The notes beneath the pieces were generated by a model that was not told where the DNA came from, searched no databases, and saw only the letters and a program-made list of their open reading frames with translations. Positions 55,998 to 64,000 of a DNA stretch of 64,000 bases are shown here, in pieces. Source of the stretch: Stutzerimonas stutzeri (GTDB lineage Bacteria; Pseudomonadota; Gammaproteobacteria; Pseudomonadales; Pseudomonadaceae). The position numbers were made by a program, and so were the translations under genes. The stretch covers positions 634,507 to 698,506 of the forward strand of contig DGLA01000010.1 of NCBI GenBank assembly GCA_002387205.1, read 5' to 3'. Every line of letters begins with the position of its first letter. Positions within the stretch are counted from its first letter, which is position 1.

Positions 55998-57659
55998 TCA
56001 ATCCTCGCGATAGCGACGCAGCTTGAGCTGCTTGCCGCCGACACGGGTGTCCTTGAGCTTGCCCAGCAGACGCTCGAGCCCCTCTTCCGGCAACTCGACC
56101 AGGCTGAAGCTGTCGCGCACCTGGATGCGGCCGATGGCTTCGCGGGCCAGGCCGCCTTCGTTGAGGATAGCGCCAAGCAGGTTGCGCGCGGCGATGCCGT
56201 CACGGGCACCCAGCGGGCTACGGCAGCGGGCACGGCCTTCAGCCAGCGGGATCGGAGCGCGACGTTCGCGGTCACCGCTACGCTCCGGACGATCGGAGCG
56301 CTCGCGTGGGCTGCTGGTCGGAACCAACGGTTGCTCTTTTTCCACCTCAGCCAAGGTCAGCGCCTGACCATTGGTGGCCTTGCGCAGCAGCGCAGCGGCC
56401 AGGGCACGCGGGCTGCAACCGATATCGGCTACCAGCTTGTCGAGCAGTTCGCCATGGCTGGCTTCAGCATCGGCCACCAGCGGCGCCAGGCTGTTGGTGA
56501 GCTTCTTGATGCGCGCGTCCAGAACCTGCTGGGCATTCGGCAGACGGGCTTCGGCAACCTTCTGGTTGGTGACGCGCTCGATGACCTGCAGCATGCGACG
56601 CTCGCGCGGCGTGACCAGCAGCAGCGCGCGCCCTTCACGACCGGCACGACCGGTACGGCCGATACGGTGTACGTAGGACTCCGGGTCGTAGGGCATATCG
56701 ACGTTGAATACGTGAGTGATACGCGACACGTCGAGGCCGCGAGCGGCAACGTCGGTGGCGACCACGATATCCAGGCGACCATCCTTGAGCGATTCGATGA
56801 CGCGCTCACGCTGGTTCTGGGCGATGTCGCCGTTCAGCGCAGCAGCCTTGTAGCCCTTGGCTTCCAGCGCGGCGGCCAGGTCCAGGGTGGCCTGCTTGGT
56901 CCGCACGAATGCGATCAGGGCGTCGAAGTCTTCGACTTCCAGCAGGCGCAGCACCGCAGCAATCTTCTGGTCGGCATGCACCATCAGGTGCGCCTGCTCG
57001 ATGCGGGCAACGGTCTGGGTCTTGGTAGCGACCTTGATGTGCTGCGGCTCGCGCAGGTGCTTTTCGGCGATTGCGCGAATCGAATGCGGCAGCGTCGCGG
57101 AGAACAGCACGCTCTGGCGGCTTTCCGGCATGGCTTCGAAGATCACTTCGAGGTCGTCCATGAAGCCCAGCTTGAGCATTTCGTCCGCTTCGTCGAGCAC
57201 CAGGTACTGGATGGTCGACAGCAGCGTGCCGTTGCGGCTCAGGTGGTCGACCAGGCGGCCTGGTGTCGCGACGATGATCTGCGCGCCCTGGCGAATGGCC
57301 TTGAGCTGCGGACCCATCGGGGCACCACCGTAGACGGCGACGACGCCCACGCCTGGCATCTGCTTGGAATAGGTTTCGAAGGCGGTGGCGACCTGCAGGG
57401 CCAGCTCACGCGTCGGCGCGAGGATCAGCGCCTGCGGTTCACGCTTGGCCGGGTCGATCTTGGACAGGATAGGCAGCGCGAAGGCTGCGGTCTTGCCGGT
57501 ACCGGTCTGGGCCTGGCCGATCATGTCGTGGCCGCCGAGGATTACCGGGATCGCCTGGCTCTGAATGGCCGAAGGCTCTTCGTAGCCGACTGCGATGACA
57601 GCAGCGAGTACGGAGGGATGAATGCCGAGTGCGGCAAAGCCGCCGATTTCTTGGGTCAT
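55998..57659 (-). CDS. deaD: DEAD-box RNA helicase (DeaD/CsdA type)
   Basis: The 553-residue protein has all helicase motifs: AQTGTGKT, PTRELA, VLDEADEML, SATLP and HRIGRTGRAG. After the core come an arginine-rich linker and a C-terminal DbpA-like RNA-binding domain ending in GKQLKLRRYRED. It unwinds structured RNA in ribosome assembly and cold adaptation. ATG 57659 with AGGAAAAG is chosen over an in-frame start at 57731. Confidence 0.93.
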   Translation of the reverse strand: MTQEIGGFAALGIHPSVLAAVIAVGYEEPSAIQSQAIPVILGGHDMIGQAQTGTGKTAAFALPILSKIDPAKREPQALILAPTRELALQVATAFETYSKQMPGVGVVAVYGGAPMGPQLKAIRQGAQIIVATPGRLVDHLSRNGTLLSTIQYLVLDEADEMLKLGFMDDLEVIFEAMPESRQSVLFSATLPHSIRAIAEKHLREPQHIKVATKTQTVARIEQAHLMVHADQKIAAVLRLLEVEDFDALIAFVRTKQATLDLAAALEAKGYKAAALNGDIAQNQRERVIESLKDGRLDIVVATDVAARGLDVSRITHVFNVDMPYDPESYVHRIGRTGRAGREGRALLLVTPRERRMLQVIERVTNQKVAEARLPNAQQVLDARIKKLTNSLAPLVADAEASHGELLDKLVADIGCSPRALAAALLRKATNGQALTLAEVEKEQPLVPTSSPRERSDRPERSGDRERRAPIPLAEGRARCRSPLGARDGIAARNLLGAILNEGGLAREAIGRIQVRDSFSLVELPEEGLERLLGKLKDTRVGGKQLKLRRYRED

Positions 57660-58261
57660 GGGTCTTTTCCTGATGCTCCGCAAAGACCCATGTTCCGAAG
57701 CTGCGCATGCCATGCAAAACCCGAAGGTCACCCTGGCAGCCTGGTCGGCGGGGTTTGCGAAAACGTATGAATGATGAATCGTCTAGGACAGCCGCGAGAA
57801 GCGGAAAGCAGCCGAAGCAGCGCTTCGTGTGTTGCAGTACCTGAACGCAGGCTGGGTTTCAGCCGGCGCGTACTATACCGGATTTCTGTGACGCTGTGCG
57901 TGCATTTTGTCTTGCGTGTTAAGTTCGTAAGGCTCAAGCGCGCCGGCTGGGCGAGCTCGAAGAACCGCCCGGAGCCGGCGCCGCCCGCACGAATAGTCAG
58001 CTGAACTCGACATGCGCTCATTCGTGTCTGGTTACCGATGCCCAACGATGGCAAAGCCGCCTGGCCATCGCGATACAGCGTTAACCAGTCGCGAGCGTAC
58101 GGACAACTGCAAGACACGCCAGCCCGCCGCGTCATGATTCGAACTCGCCACCGCCGCTCCGGTCACTAGCAGATACCCAACGCGGCAACCCGTCCCTTCA
58201 CCCGTCACGGCCGGGTGCCTATGCTCAAGCAGGACGCCACCTGCTAAAACAAGGAATACCT
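57660..58261. other. Gene-free divergent region between deaD and fadE
   Basis: No gene is supported in these 602 bp. On the minus strand TATAGT (57877-57872) could be the deaD -10 box, although its -35 is weak; it would give a leader of about 205 nt, in line with cold-shock-type control. No PsrA-like site was found before fadE. Confidence 0.4.
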
Positions 58262-60709
58262 ATGACCCTGCTCTGGCTGCTCGTATTACTGCTCGGAATC
58301 GCCGTGATCGCCCATCTGCGGGTTTCCCCCGTGCCGGCGCTCGCTATCGTTGCCGCCTATCTGGTACTGATGCGGGCCGCTGATCACAGCCCGGATTGGC
58401 TGATGGTCATCCTCTGGCTCCTGCTCATAGCGGTCGCGGTGCCCCTGCTGGTTACCGACTTGCGCATCAAGCACTTCAGCGGCCCGATGTTCGACTGGTT
58501 CAAGAAGGTCCTGCCGCCGATTTCCGACACTGAACGCGACGCCATCGACGCCGGCACCGTATGGTGGGACGGCGAGCTGTTCAGTGGTCGTCCCAACTGG
58601 GACACCCTGCTCGGCTATCCCAGGGCGGTGCTGACCGAGGAAGAACAGGCCTTCATCGATGGCCCCACCGAAACCCTCTGCGCCATGGTCAATGACTGGA
58701 ACGTCGGGCAGCAGCTGGATCTGCCCGAGCAAGCCTGGGACTACATAAAGGCCGAGGGCTTCTTTGCCCTGATCATCCCCAAGGAATTTGGCGGCAAGGG
58801 CTTCTCGGCCTATGCGCATTCGCAGATCGTGATGAAGCTGGCGACCCGCAGCGGTGACCTGGCCAGCACCGTCATGGTCCCAAATTCCCTTGGGCCGGCC
58901 GAATTGCTGCTGCAATACGGCACCGAAGAGCAGCGCAACCATTACCTGCCACGCCTGGCCAACGGCACGGACATCCCCTGCTTTGCCTTGACCGGCCCTT
59001 ATGCCGGGTCCGATGCCGGCGCCATGAACGACAGCGGCGTGATCTGCAAGGGCCAGTGGCAGGGTGAAGAAGTCCTCGGCCTGCGCCTGAACTGGGAAAA
59101 ACGCTACATCACCCTAGGGCCGGTGGCGACGCTGCTCGGCGTGGCATTCAAGACCTACGACCCGGACCATCTGCTGGGCGACGAAGACGAGCTGGGCATC
59201 AGCCTGGCGCTGATTCCCACCGACACAGCCGGCGTCGAGATCGGCCGCCGCCACCAGCCCCTCGGCGCTGCCTTCATGAACGGGCCGAACTGGGGCAAGG
59301 ATGTGTTCGTGCCGCTGGAGGCGATCATTGGTGGCCGCGACATGATCGGCAAGGGCTGGATGATGTTGATGAACTGCCTGTCCGTGGGCCGCTCGATATC
59401 CCTGCCTGCGACCGGCGTCAGCGCGGCGAAGACCTGCAGCTACGTGACCGGGCGCTATGCCGGTATCCGTGAGCAATTCAATGTGCCGCTGGCGGCCTTC
59501 GAAGGTATCCAGGAACCCCTTGCCCGTATCGGTGGCAACGCCTGGCTGATGGACAGCGCACGCATCCTGACCGCCAACGCAGTCGACCTCGGCGAGAAAC
59601 CCTCGGTGCTCTCGGCCATCCTCAAATACCACCTGACCGAACGCGGCCGTGCCTGTATCACCGATGCCATGGATATCCATGCGGGCAAGGGCGTCATCAT
59701 GGGCCCGAACAATTACCTCGGCCGCCTGTGGTTGTCCGCGCCCATCTCCATCACGGTGGAAGGCGCCAACATTCTTTCACGCAACCTGATGATCTTCGGC
59801 CAGGGCGCCATCCGCTGCCATCCATTCGTACTTCGTGAAATGGAACTGGTGCACGAGCCCGACCGCGACGCGGCGGTGGCCAGGTTCGACAAGCTGCTCA
59901 TGCAGCACATCGGCTTCGCCGTCAGCAACACGGCCAGCACCCTGGTGCTGGGCCTGACGCTCGGCCTGGTCGGCAAGGCGCCGGGCAACGACCTGACCCG
60001 TCCCTACTTCCGCGCCCTGGATCGCATTGCCGCGGCGTTCGCCATGCTGGCCGACCTGTCGATGATGCTGCTTGGCGGTGAACTCAAGCGCCGCGAGCGG
60101 CTGTCGGCACGGCTCGGCGATGTGCTGAGCCATCTCTATCTGGCCTCCGCCGCGCTCAAGCGCTATCACGACCTCGGCCATCCGGTGGAACAGGCGCCGC
60201 TGTTGCGCTGGGCGCTGGAAGACTGCCTGGCCAAGGCCGAGCAGGCATTGGCGGACACCCTGGTCAATTTCCCGAACCGATTGCTTGGCGCTGTGCTGCA
60301 GCTGGTGGTGTTTCCGTTCGGCGCGCGGCACAAGGGGCCGTCCGATGAACTCGACGCCGAAGTGGCCGCCATTCTGGGACGCCCCGAAGGCGACCCGGCG
60401 CTGGAGCAGATCCTCGAAGGCGTTTACCGACCTGCAGGCAACGAAGAGGCATTCGGCGATCTACGCGAGGCGTTCGACACCCTCGCCGCGGTTCAGCCGC
60501 TGCAGAAAAAACTGCACAAGGCGCTCAAAAGTGGAGCGTTCTCCCTGGGCGCCGGTGAGAACCCCATCGAAGCCGCACTGGCCGCCGGTGTCTTGGATGC
60601 CAGCGAAGCCACCCAGCTGACCGCGGCAGAGGCGGCCCGACGCAAGGTCATCAGCGTCGATGATTTCTCCAAGGAGGAACTGATGCTGACACCCGGCAAG
60701 ATCCGCTAG
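58262..60709 (+). CDS. fadE: Acyl-CoA dehydrogenase FadE
   Basis: FadE performs the first oxidation of beta-oxidation using FAD. The 815-residue protein has two N-terminal membrane segments (about 2-17 and 45-62), the acyl-CoA dehydrogenase core (FALTGPYAGSDAG, about 241-253, and the ITVEGANILSRN block near 500) and the long C-terminal extension (DUF1974) typical of the E. coli FadE type. Upstream AAGGAA gives a ribosome binding site. Confidence 0.93.
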   Translation: MTLLWLLVLLLGIAVIAHLRVSPVPALAIVAAYLVLMRAADHSPDWLMVILWLLLIAVAVPLLVTDLRIKHFSGPMFDWFKKVLPPISDTERDAIDAGTVWWDGELFSGRPNWDTLLGYPRAVLTEEEQAFIDGPTETLCAMVNDWNVGQQLDLPEQAWDYIKAEGFFALIIPKEFGGKGFSAYAHSQIVMKLATRSGDLASTVMVPNSLGPAELLLQYGTEEQRNHYLPRLANGTDIPCFALTGPYAGSDAGAMNDSGVICKGQWQGEEVLGLRLNWEKRYITLGPVATLLGVAFKTYDPDHLLGDEDELGISLALIPTDTAGVEIGRRHQPLGAAFMNGPNWGKDVFVPLEAIIGGRDMIGKGWMMLMNCLSVGRSISLPATGVSAAKTCSYVTGRYAGIREQFNVPLAAFEGIQEPLARIGGNAWLMDSARILTANAVDLGEKPSVLSAILKYHLTERGRACITDAMDIHAGKGVIMGPNNYLGRLWLSAPISITVEGANILSRNLMIFGQGAIRCHPFVLREMELVHEPDRDAAVARFDKLLMQHIGFAVSNTASTLVLGLTLGLVGKAPGNDLTRPYFRALDRIAAAFAMLADLSMMLLGGELKRRERLSARLGDVLSHLYLASAALKRYHDLGHPVEQAPLLRWALEDCLAKAEQALADTLVNFPNRLLGAVLQLVVFPFGARHKGPSDELDAEVAAILGRPEGDPALEQILEGVYRPAGNEEAFGDLREAFDTLAAVQPLQKKLHKALKSGAFSLGAGENPIEAALAAGVLDASEATQLTAAEAARRKVISVDDFSKEELMLTPGKIR

Positions 60710-60715
60710 CAGGCA

Positions 60716-60737
60716 GGCGCCGCACATCCGCGGCGCC
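60716..60737 (+). terminator. Weak terminator hairpin after fadE
   Basis: GGCGCCGC and GCGGCGCC form an eight-bp stem with a six-base loop, seven bp after the fadE stop. No T-run follows. Confidence 0.45.
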
Positions 60738-60907
60738 ATCTTAGATGGCATCCGCTCGTTCGGCAGCGGATCTGATGGCGCCCAGGCTCCGACGTGGGCG
60801 CCCCCCATCGCCCGTACCGAACCCAGCTCCGGCTCATGGGTCAACTAAACACGCCAACCCGACACGACGCGCCTATAATCGCGCGCCCAATCCGACACAG
60901 GTGAACC

Positions 60908-61315
60908 ATGGCCAACGCATACCACGATCACAACCTGGCACTACTGGCCCATCTGCGCGGCATCCTGCTCGCCATGGGGGAGACCGAACAGGTTTCCGAA
61001 GAAAGCCACGCCCTGTTCCTCGAACGCTTCGATGAACTGATCATGAACCTCAGAGAGGTACCGGCCGAACGGCACCTGGGCCAGGACATGATCTGCCAGG
61101 TCTTCCACCGCTACCCACAGATCGCCCACCTCGTCCCACGCGACCTGCTGTGGTTCTTTGGCGGCGACTGCCTGCACTACATGCCGGACGAGGAAATCGA
61201 GCTATTCCAGCGCCTGGAAGAACGCCGCTACGAAGCTGAGCAGAACGAGGAACCCTTCGACTGGAACATGGAAAAGCAGCTACTGACGATGCCCGACGAA
61301 GGTGCGCGGCACTGA
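60908..61315 (+). CDS. PA2817-family protein
   Basis: The 135-residue acidic, helical protein matches the PA2817 family, found near fadE in P. aeruginosa (PA2815-PA2817). Family function is unknown. No membrane segment or known catalytic motif is visible. Confidence 0.75.
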   Translation: MANAYHDHNLALLAHLRGILLAMGETEQVSEESHALFLERFDELIMNLREVPAERHLGQDMICQVFHRYPQIAHLVPRDLLWFFGGDCLHYMPDEEIELFQRLEERRYEAEQNEEPFDWNMEKQLLTMPDEGARH

Positions 61316-61325
61316 GGGAGCTCGA

Positions 61326-61379
61326 CGCCTGATATCGGGCCCTGCGCCTCATGCCAATGATATGAGGCATATCCAGGCG
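61326..61379. repeat. Nested hairpin between convergent PA2817-like and ihfB genes
   Basis: An outer stem (CGCCTGATAT with ATATCCAGGCG, one bulge) encloses an inner stem (GCCTCAT with ATGAGGC). It may end transcription from both sides, though no T-run is present. Confidence 0.5.
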
Positions 61380-61431
61380 GGGCAGCTAGCCCATCGGCTT
61401 GCTAACAATCTGCAGAGGCCCACCTACCGGC

Positions 61432-61722
61432 TTAAAGCGAGTCTTCTTCATTCACCCGATCCCTCAGCTCCTTCCCCGGCTTGAAGTGCGGGACGAACTT
61501 GCCGTCGAGGGGGACGGATTGGCCGGTTTTGGGGTTGCGGCCGACGCGGGGGGCGCGGTAGTGGAGGGAGAAGCTGCCGAAGCCGCGGATTTCGATGCGG
61601 TCGCCGGTGGCCAGCGCCTGGGCCATCTGTTCGAGCATGGTCTTGATCGCCAGCTCGACGTCCTTGGAAGAAAGCAGGCCTTGCTGGGTGACGATACGTT
61701 CGATCAACTCCGACTTGGTCAT
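61432..61722 (-). CDS. ihfB: Integration host factor beta subunit
   Basis: The 96-residue protein matches Pseudomonas IhfB along its whole length (LAIKTMLEQM, RIEIRGFGSFSLHYRAPRVG and KFVPHFKPGKELRDRVN). IHF bends DNA at specific sites as a heterodimer with IhfA. AAGGGAAAA precedes the start. Normally ihfB directly follows rpsA; here no rpsA is upstream and the gene stands alone. Confidence 0.93.
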   Translation of the reverse strand: MTKSELIERIVTQQGLLSSKDVELAIKTMLEQMAQALATGDRIEIRGFGSFSLHYRAPRVGRNPKTGQSVPLDGKFVPHFKPGKELRDRVNEEDSL

Positions 61723-62096
61723 GGTTTTCCCTTCGTTTTCAAGCGGCTAGATCATTTGGGTTGCGTTCGTTTGTAGCATGTTGTTCAGACTTTGAACAGC
61801 CCGAACGTCCGGGTGGCATCTGGCTTGTTCCCAGGCTGCGAACGACGGCCTGAATCTGGCGTTCGAGGAGGCGAACGCCAACGGACCTGCGATTGCGGTT
61901 CGCGTTGCTGGATGCGCGGGGGCCCGGGTATCCAGCGGGCTTCAGCAAGATAGAGCACGGTCAGGACCTGTATCGAACGAAAAGCTATCCGCTGCGTTGC
62001 AATCGATTCGCAGCCATAGCGGCCGGTCGAGCATTGTCCATCGCACCGCGCTCGGTCATCCTCCGCCTGTATATCAACCCGAGCTCAGGTGTTGTG
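61723..62096. other. Divergent intergenic region ihfB/CoA-transferase
   Basis: These 374 bp hold no supported gene. The frame of the CoA-transferase is open upstream to 61893, but its composition (cysteine, arginine, no domain) argues against translation. No clear promoter is seen. Confidence 0.4.
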
Positions 62097-63298
62097 ATGA
62101 ATCAACAGGACGAAAACAGCATGCCGTTGGACGGCATCAAGGTCATCGAGATGGGCCAGCTGATCGCCGGTCCCTTCGCCAGCAAGCTGCTCGGTGTGTT
62201 TGGCGCGCAGGTGGTCAAGATCGAGCCGCCGGGCATTGGCGACCCGCTGCGCAAATGGCGCAAGCTGAAGGACGGCACCTCGCTCTGGTGGCACGTGCAG
62301 TCGCGCAACAAGCAGTCCATCACGCTGGACTTGAAAGCCGCCGAGGGTCAGGACATCGCCCTCAATCTCATCGCCGAGGCCGACGTTCTGGTGGAAAACT
62401 TCCGCCCCGGCACGCTGGAGGAATGGGGCCTGGGCTGGGAGGAGCTGTCCAGGTTGAACCCGCGGCTGATCATGCTGCGCATCTCCGGCTACGGCCAGAC
62501 CGGGCCCTACCGCGACTTGCCGGGTTTCGGCGTGATCGGCGAGGCCATGGGCGGGCTGCGGCACCTGTCGGGCTACCCGGGCCAGCCGCCGGTGCGGGTC
62601 GGGGTCAGCATCGGCGATTCGTTGTCTTCGCTGTATGGCGTCATAGGCGTTTTGCTGGCATTGCAGGAGCGCAACCGCAGCGGCCGGGGCCAGGAGATCG
62701 ATGTGGCGCTGTACGAGTCGGTGTTCGCCATGATGGAGAGCCTGGTGCCGGAATACGACGCCTTCGGTTACGTTCGTGAACCGGCGGGCAGTGCCCTACC
62801 CGGCATCACCCCGTCGAACTCCTACCTGTGCCGCGATGGCAACTATGTGCTTATCGCCGGCAATGGCGACAGCATCTACAAGCGCCTGATGATGCTGATG
62901 GACCGTCAGGATCTCGCCGACGACCCGCGCCTGGCCCACAACGACGGGCGCGCCGGCCACGCCGAGCTGATCGATGCCGCCATCGGGGAATGGACTGCCA
63001 GGCACAGTCGCGACGAAGTGATCGAGGCGCTGAAGGCCGCACGCGTACCGGCGGGCTATCCCTATACCGCCGCCGACATCGTCAAGACCCGCACTACCTG
63101 GCCCGGCAGATGATCAGCCAGGTCCAGACCTCCGCCGGCCCGCTGAAGGTGCCCGGCGTGCTACCCAAGCTCAGCCGCACGCCCGGGCGCATCGGCGGGG
63201 GCGGCCCGCAGCTTGGCGAGCACACCGACGACGTGCTGGCCGGCCTGGGGCTGACGGAAGAGCAGATCCAGGGCCTGCGCGAGCGTGGCATCGTCTGA
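62097..63298 (+). pseudogene. CaiB/BaiF CoA-transferase (class III) with a frameshift
   Basis: The product would be about 400 residues, beginning LDGIKVIEMGQLIAGPF with the class III CoA-binding VVKIEPPGIGDPLR block. The frame breaks near 63086: GTC-AAG-ACC is read to a stop at 63113, while adding one G (AAG-GAC-CCG) restores AADIVKDPHYLARQM and then the normal C-terminus to 63298. So one base is missing. The truncated form loses the last 60 or so residues. A real mutation or a sequence error are both possible. Confidence 0.8.
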
Positions 63299-63433
63299 CC
63301 CGCCTCAACGAACCGGCAGTATTGCAAAGCAGCTGGTTCATTGTTTGGACGGCCTGCGCCATAGATCGGCGTTATGGGCCGAATCGCTGCAGCGCCTCAG
63401 CGGGCGCTGCCCTTGCCAACCTTCGACCTATGC

Positions 63434-64000
63434 TCAGTTCTGGTTTGCCGCTTCGGCAGCCCTGATCAGGTCGGCGCCGATTTCGTTCTCGAACTTCTTC
63501 CATACCGGCCGCATCGCCTCGCGCCACTCGCCGCGCTGCTCCGGGGTCAGCTGGATGATTTCGGTCTTGCCAGACTCGGCGATAGCACGCTTGGCCTTCT
63601 GGTTGAGCTCGTCGGCCTGGCGATTGACCTCCACGGTGACCTCGTCGATGACCTGTTCCAGTTCGCTGCGTACGTCATCGGGCAGGTCGCGCCAGAACTT
63701 CGTGTTGGTGATCACCATATAGTCGATCAGGCCGTGGTCGGACTCGGTGATGTACTTCTGCACCTCATGTACCTTCTGGCTCTCATAGTTGGACCAGGTG
63801 TTTTCGGTGCCATTGACCACGCCGGTCTGCAGGCCCTGGTAGACCTCTGCAAAGCTCATCTTGCGCGGGTTGGCACGTACGGCCTTGAACTGCTCCTCCA
63901 GCACCTGCGAGGCCTGTACGCGGAACTTGAGGCCGCGTGCATCCGTTGGCTCGCGCAGTGGTTTATTCGCCGACATCTGTTTGGTGCCGTTGTGCCAATA
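63434..64000 (-). CDS. dctP: TRAP transporter solute-binding protein DctP (partial)
   Basis: The 3' 189 codons of a TRAP-T periplasmic binding protein; the 5' part lies beyond the window. DARGLKFRVQ, FAEVYQGLQTGVVNGTENTW and the YMVITNTKFW segment are typical of DctP proteins for C4-dicarboxylates or related acids. R-V-Q in the first of these contains the arginine that binds the substrate carboxylate. A downstream dctQM pair is not found at this side. Confidence 0.88.
   Translation of the reverse strand, partial: YWHNGTKQMSANKPLREPTDARGLKFRVQASQVLEEQFKAVRANPRKMSFAEVYQGLQTGVVNGTENTWSNYESQKVHEVQKYITESDHGLIDYMVITNTKFWRDLPDDVRSELEQVIDEVTVEVNRQADELNQKAKRAIAESGKTEIIQLTPEQRGEWREAMRPVWKKFENEIGADLIRAAEAANQN

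Overview
The window reads as a chromosome segment from a gamma-proteobacterium of the Pseudomonas group. The evidence is gene order and sequence: nagZ, psrA, lexA, sulA, topA, a DUF1653 gene, fadA and fadB occur in the order familiar from Pseudomonas aeruginosa, and the proteins look like Pseudomonas versions. No insertion sequence, integrase, prophage or CRISPR array was seen.

Region 1 (1-18.1 kb, + strand) is an exopolysaccharide operon. A terminator closes whatever lies to the left. A candidate sigma70 promoter (297-325) is followed by a leader of about 440 nt holding two ops-like elements. Then come a 2-oxoglutarate oxygenase, a sugar aminotransferase, a Wzx-like flippase, a GT2, a Wzc-like co-polymerase/tyrosine kinase, a WbqC-family protein, an RfaH-like antiterminator, a GT4, a Wzy-like polymerase, a PslG-like glycoside hydrolase, two more GT4s, two small unknown proteins, another GT2 and an acyltransferase. 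Several genes overlap or abut. The operon appears to encode the antiterminator that acts on its own leader. No priming glycosyltransferase and no Wza-type exporter is present here.

Region 2 (18.1-21.9 kb) is a signalling block. A two-domain KaiC-like ATPase overlaps a CheY-like receiver on the minus strand, and divergent from them is a sensor diguanylate cyclase split by an apparent one-base deletion.

Region 3 (22-38.4 kb) is core genome: rimO, trmO, an isonitrile-hydratase-like DJ-1 protein, a QuiP-like acylase, small envelope or metal-binding proteins, MTIP, nagZ, an L,D-transpeptidase, psrA, lexA-sulA and topA. It carries clear operators: two tandem PsrA sites before psrA and two LexA boxes before lexA.

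Region 4 (38.4-50 kb) holds fadBA (with a probable PsrA operator upstream and a long palindrome between fadB and fadA), oligopeptidase B, an arginine-succinyltransferase remnant (aruC, a small protein, aruE), a crotonase, an HD-GYP protein and tRNA-Ser(GGA).

Region 5 (50-64 kb) holds a 31-residue membrane peptide, a periplasmic rhodanese, an MscS channel, acetyl-CoA synthetase, a DUF2254 protein, a DEAD-box helicase, fadE, a PA2817-type gene, an isolated ihfB, a frameshifted CoA-transferase and the 3' part of a dctP gene cut by the window edge. Fatty-acid use is a recurring theme: psrA, fadBA, fadE and acsA could act together in beta-oxidation and acetate activation.
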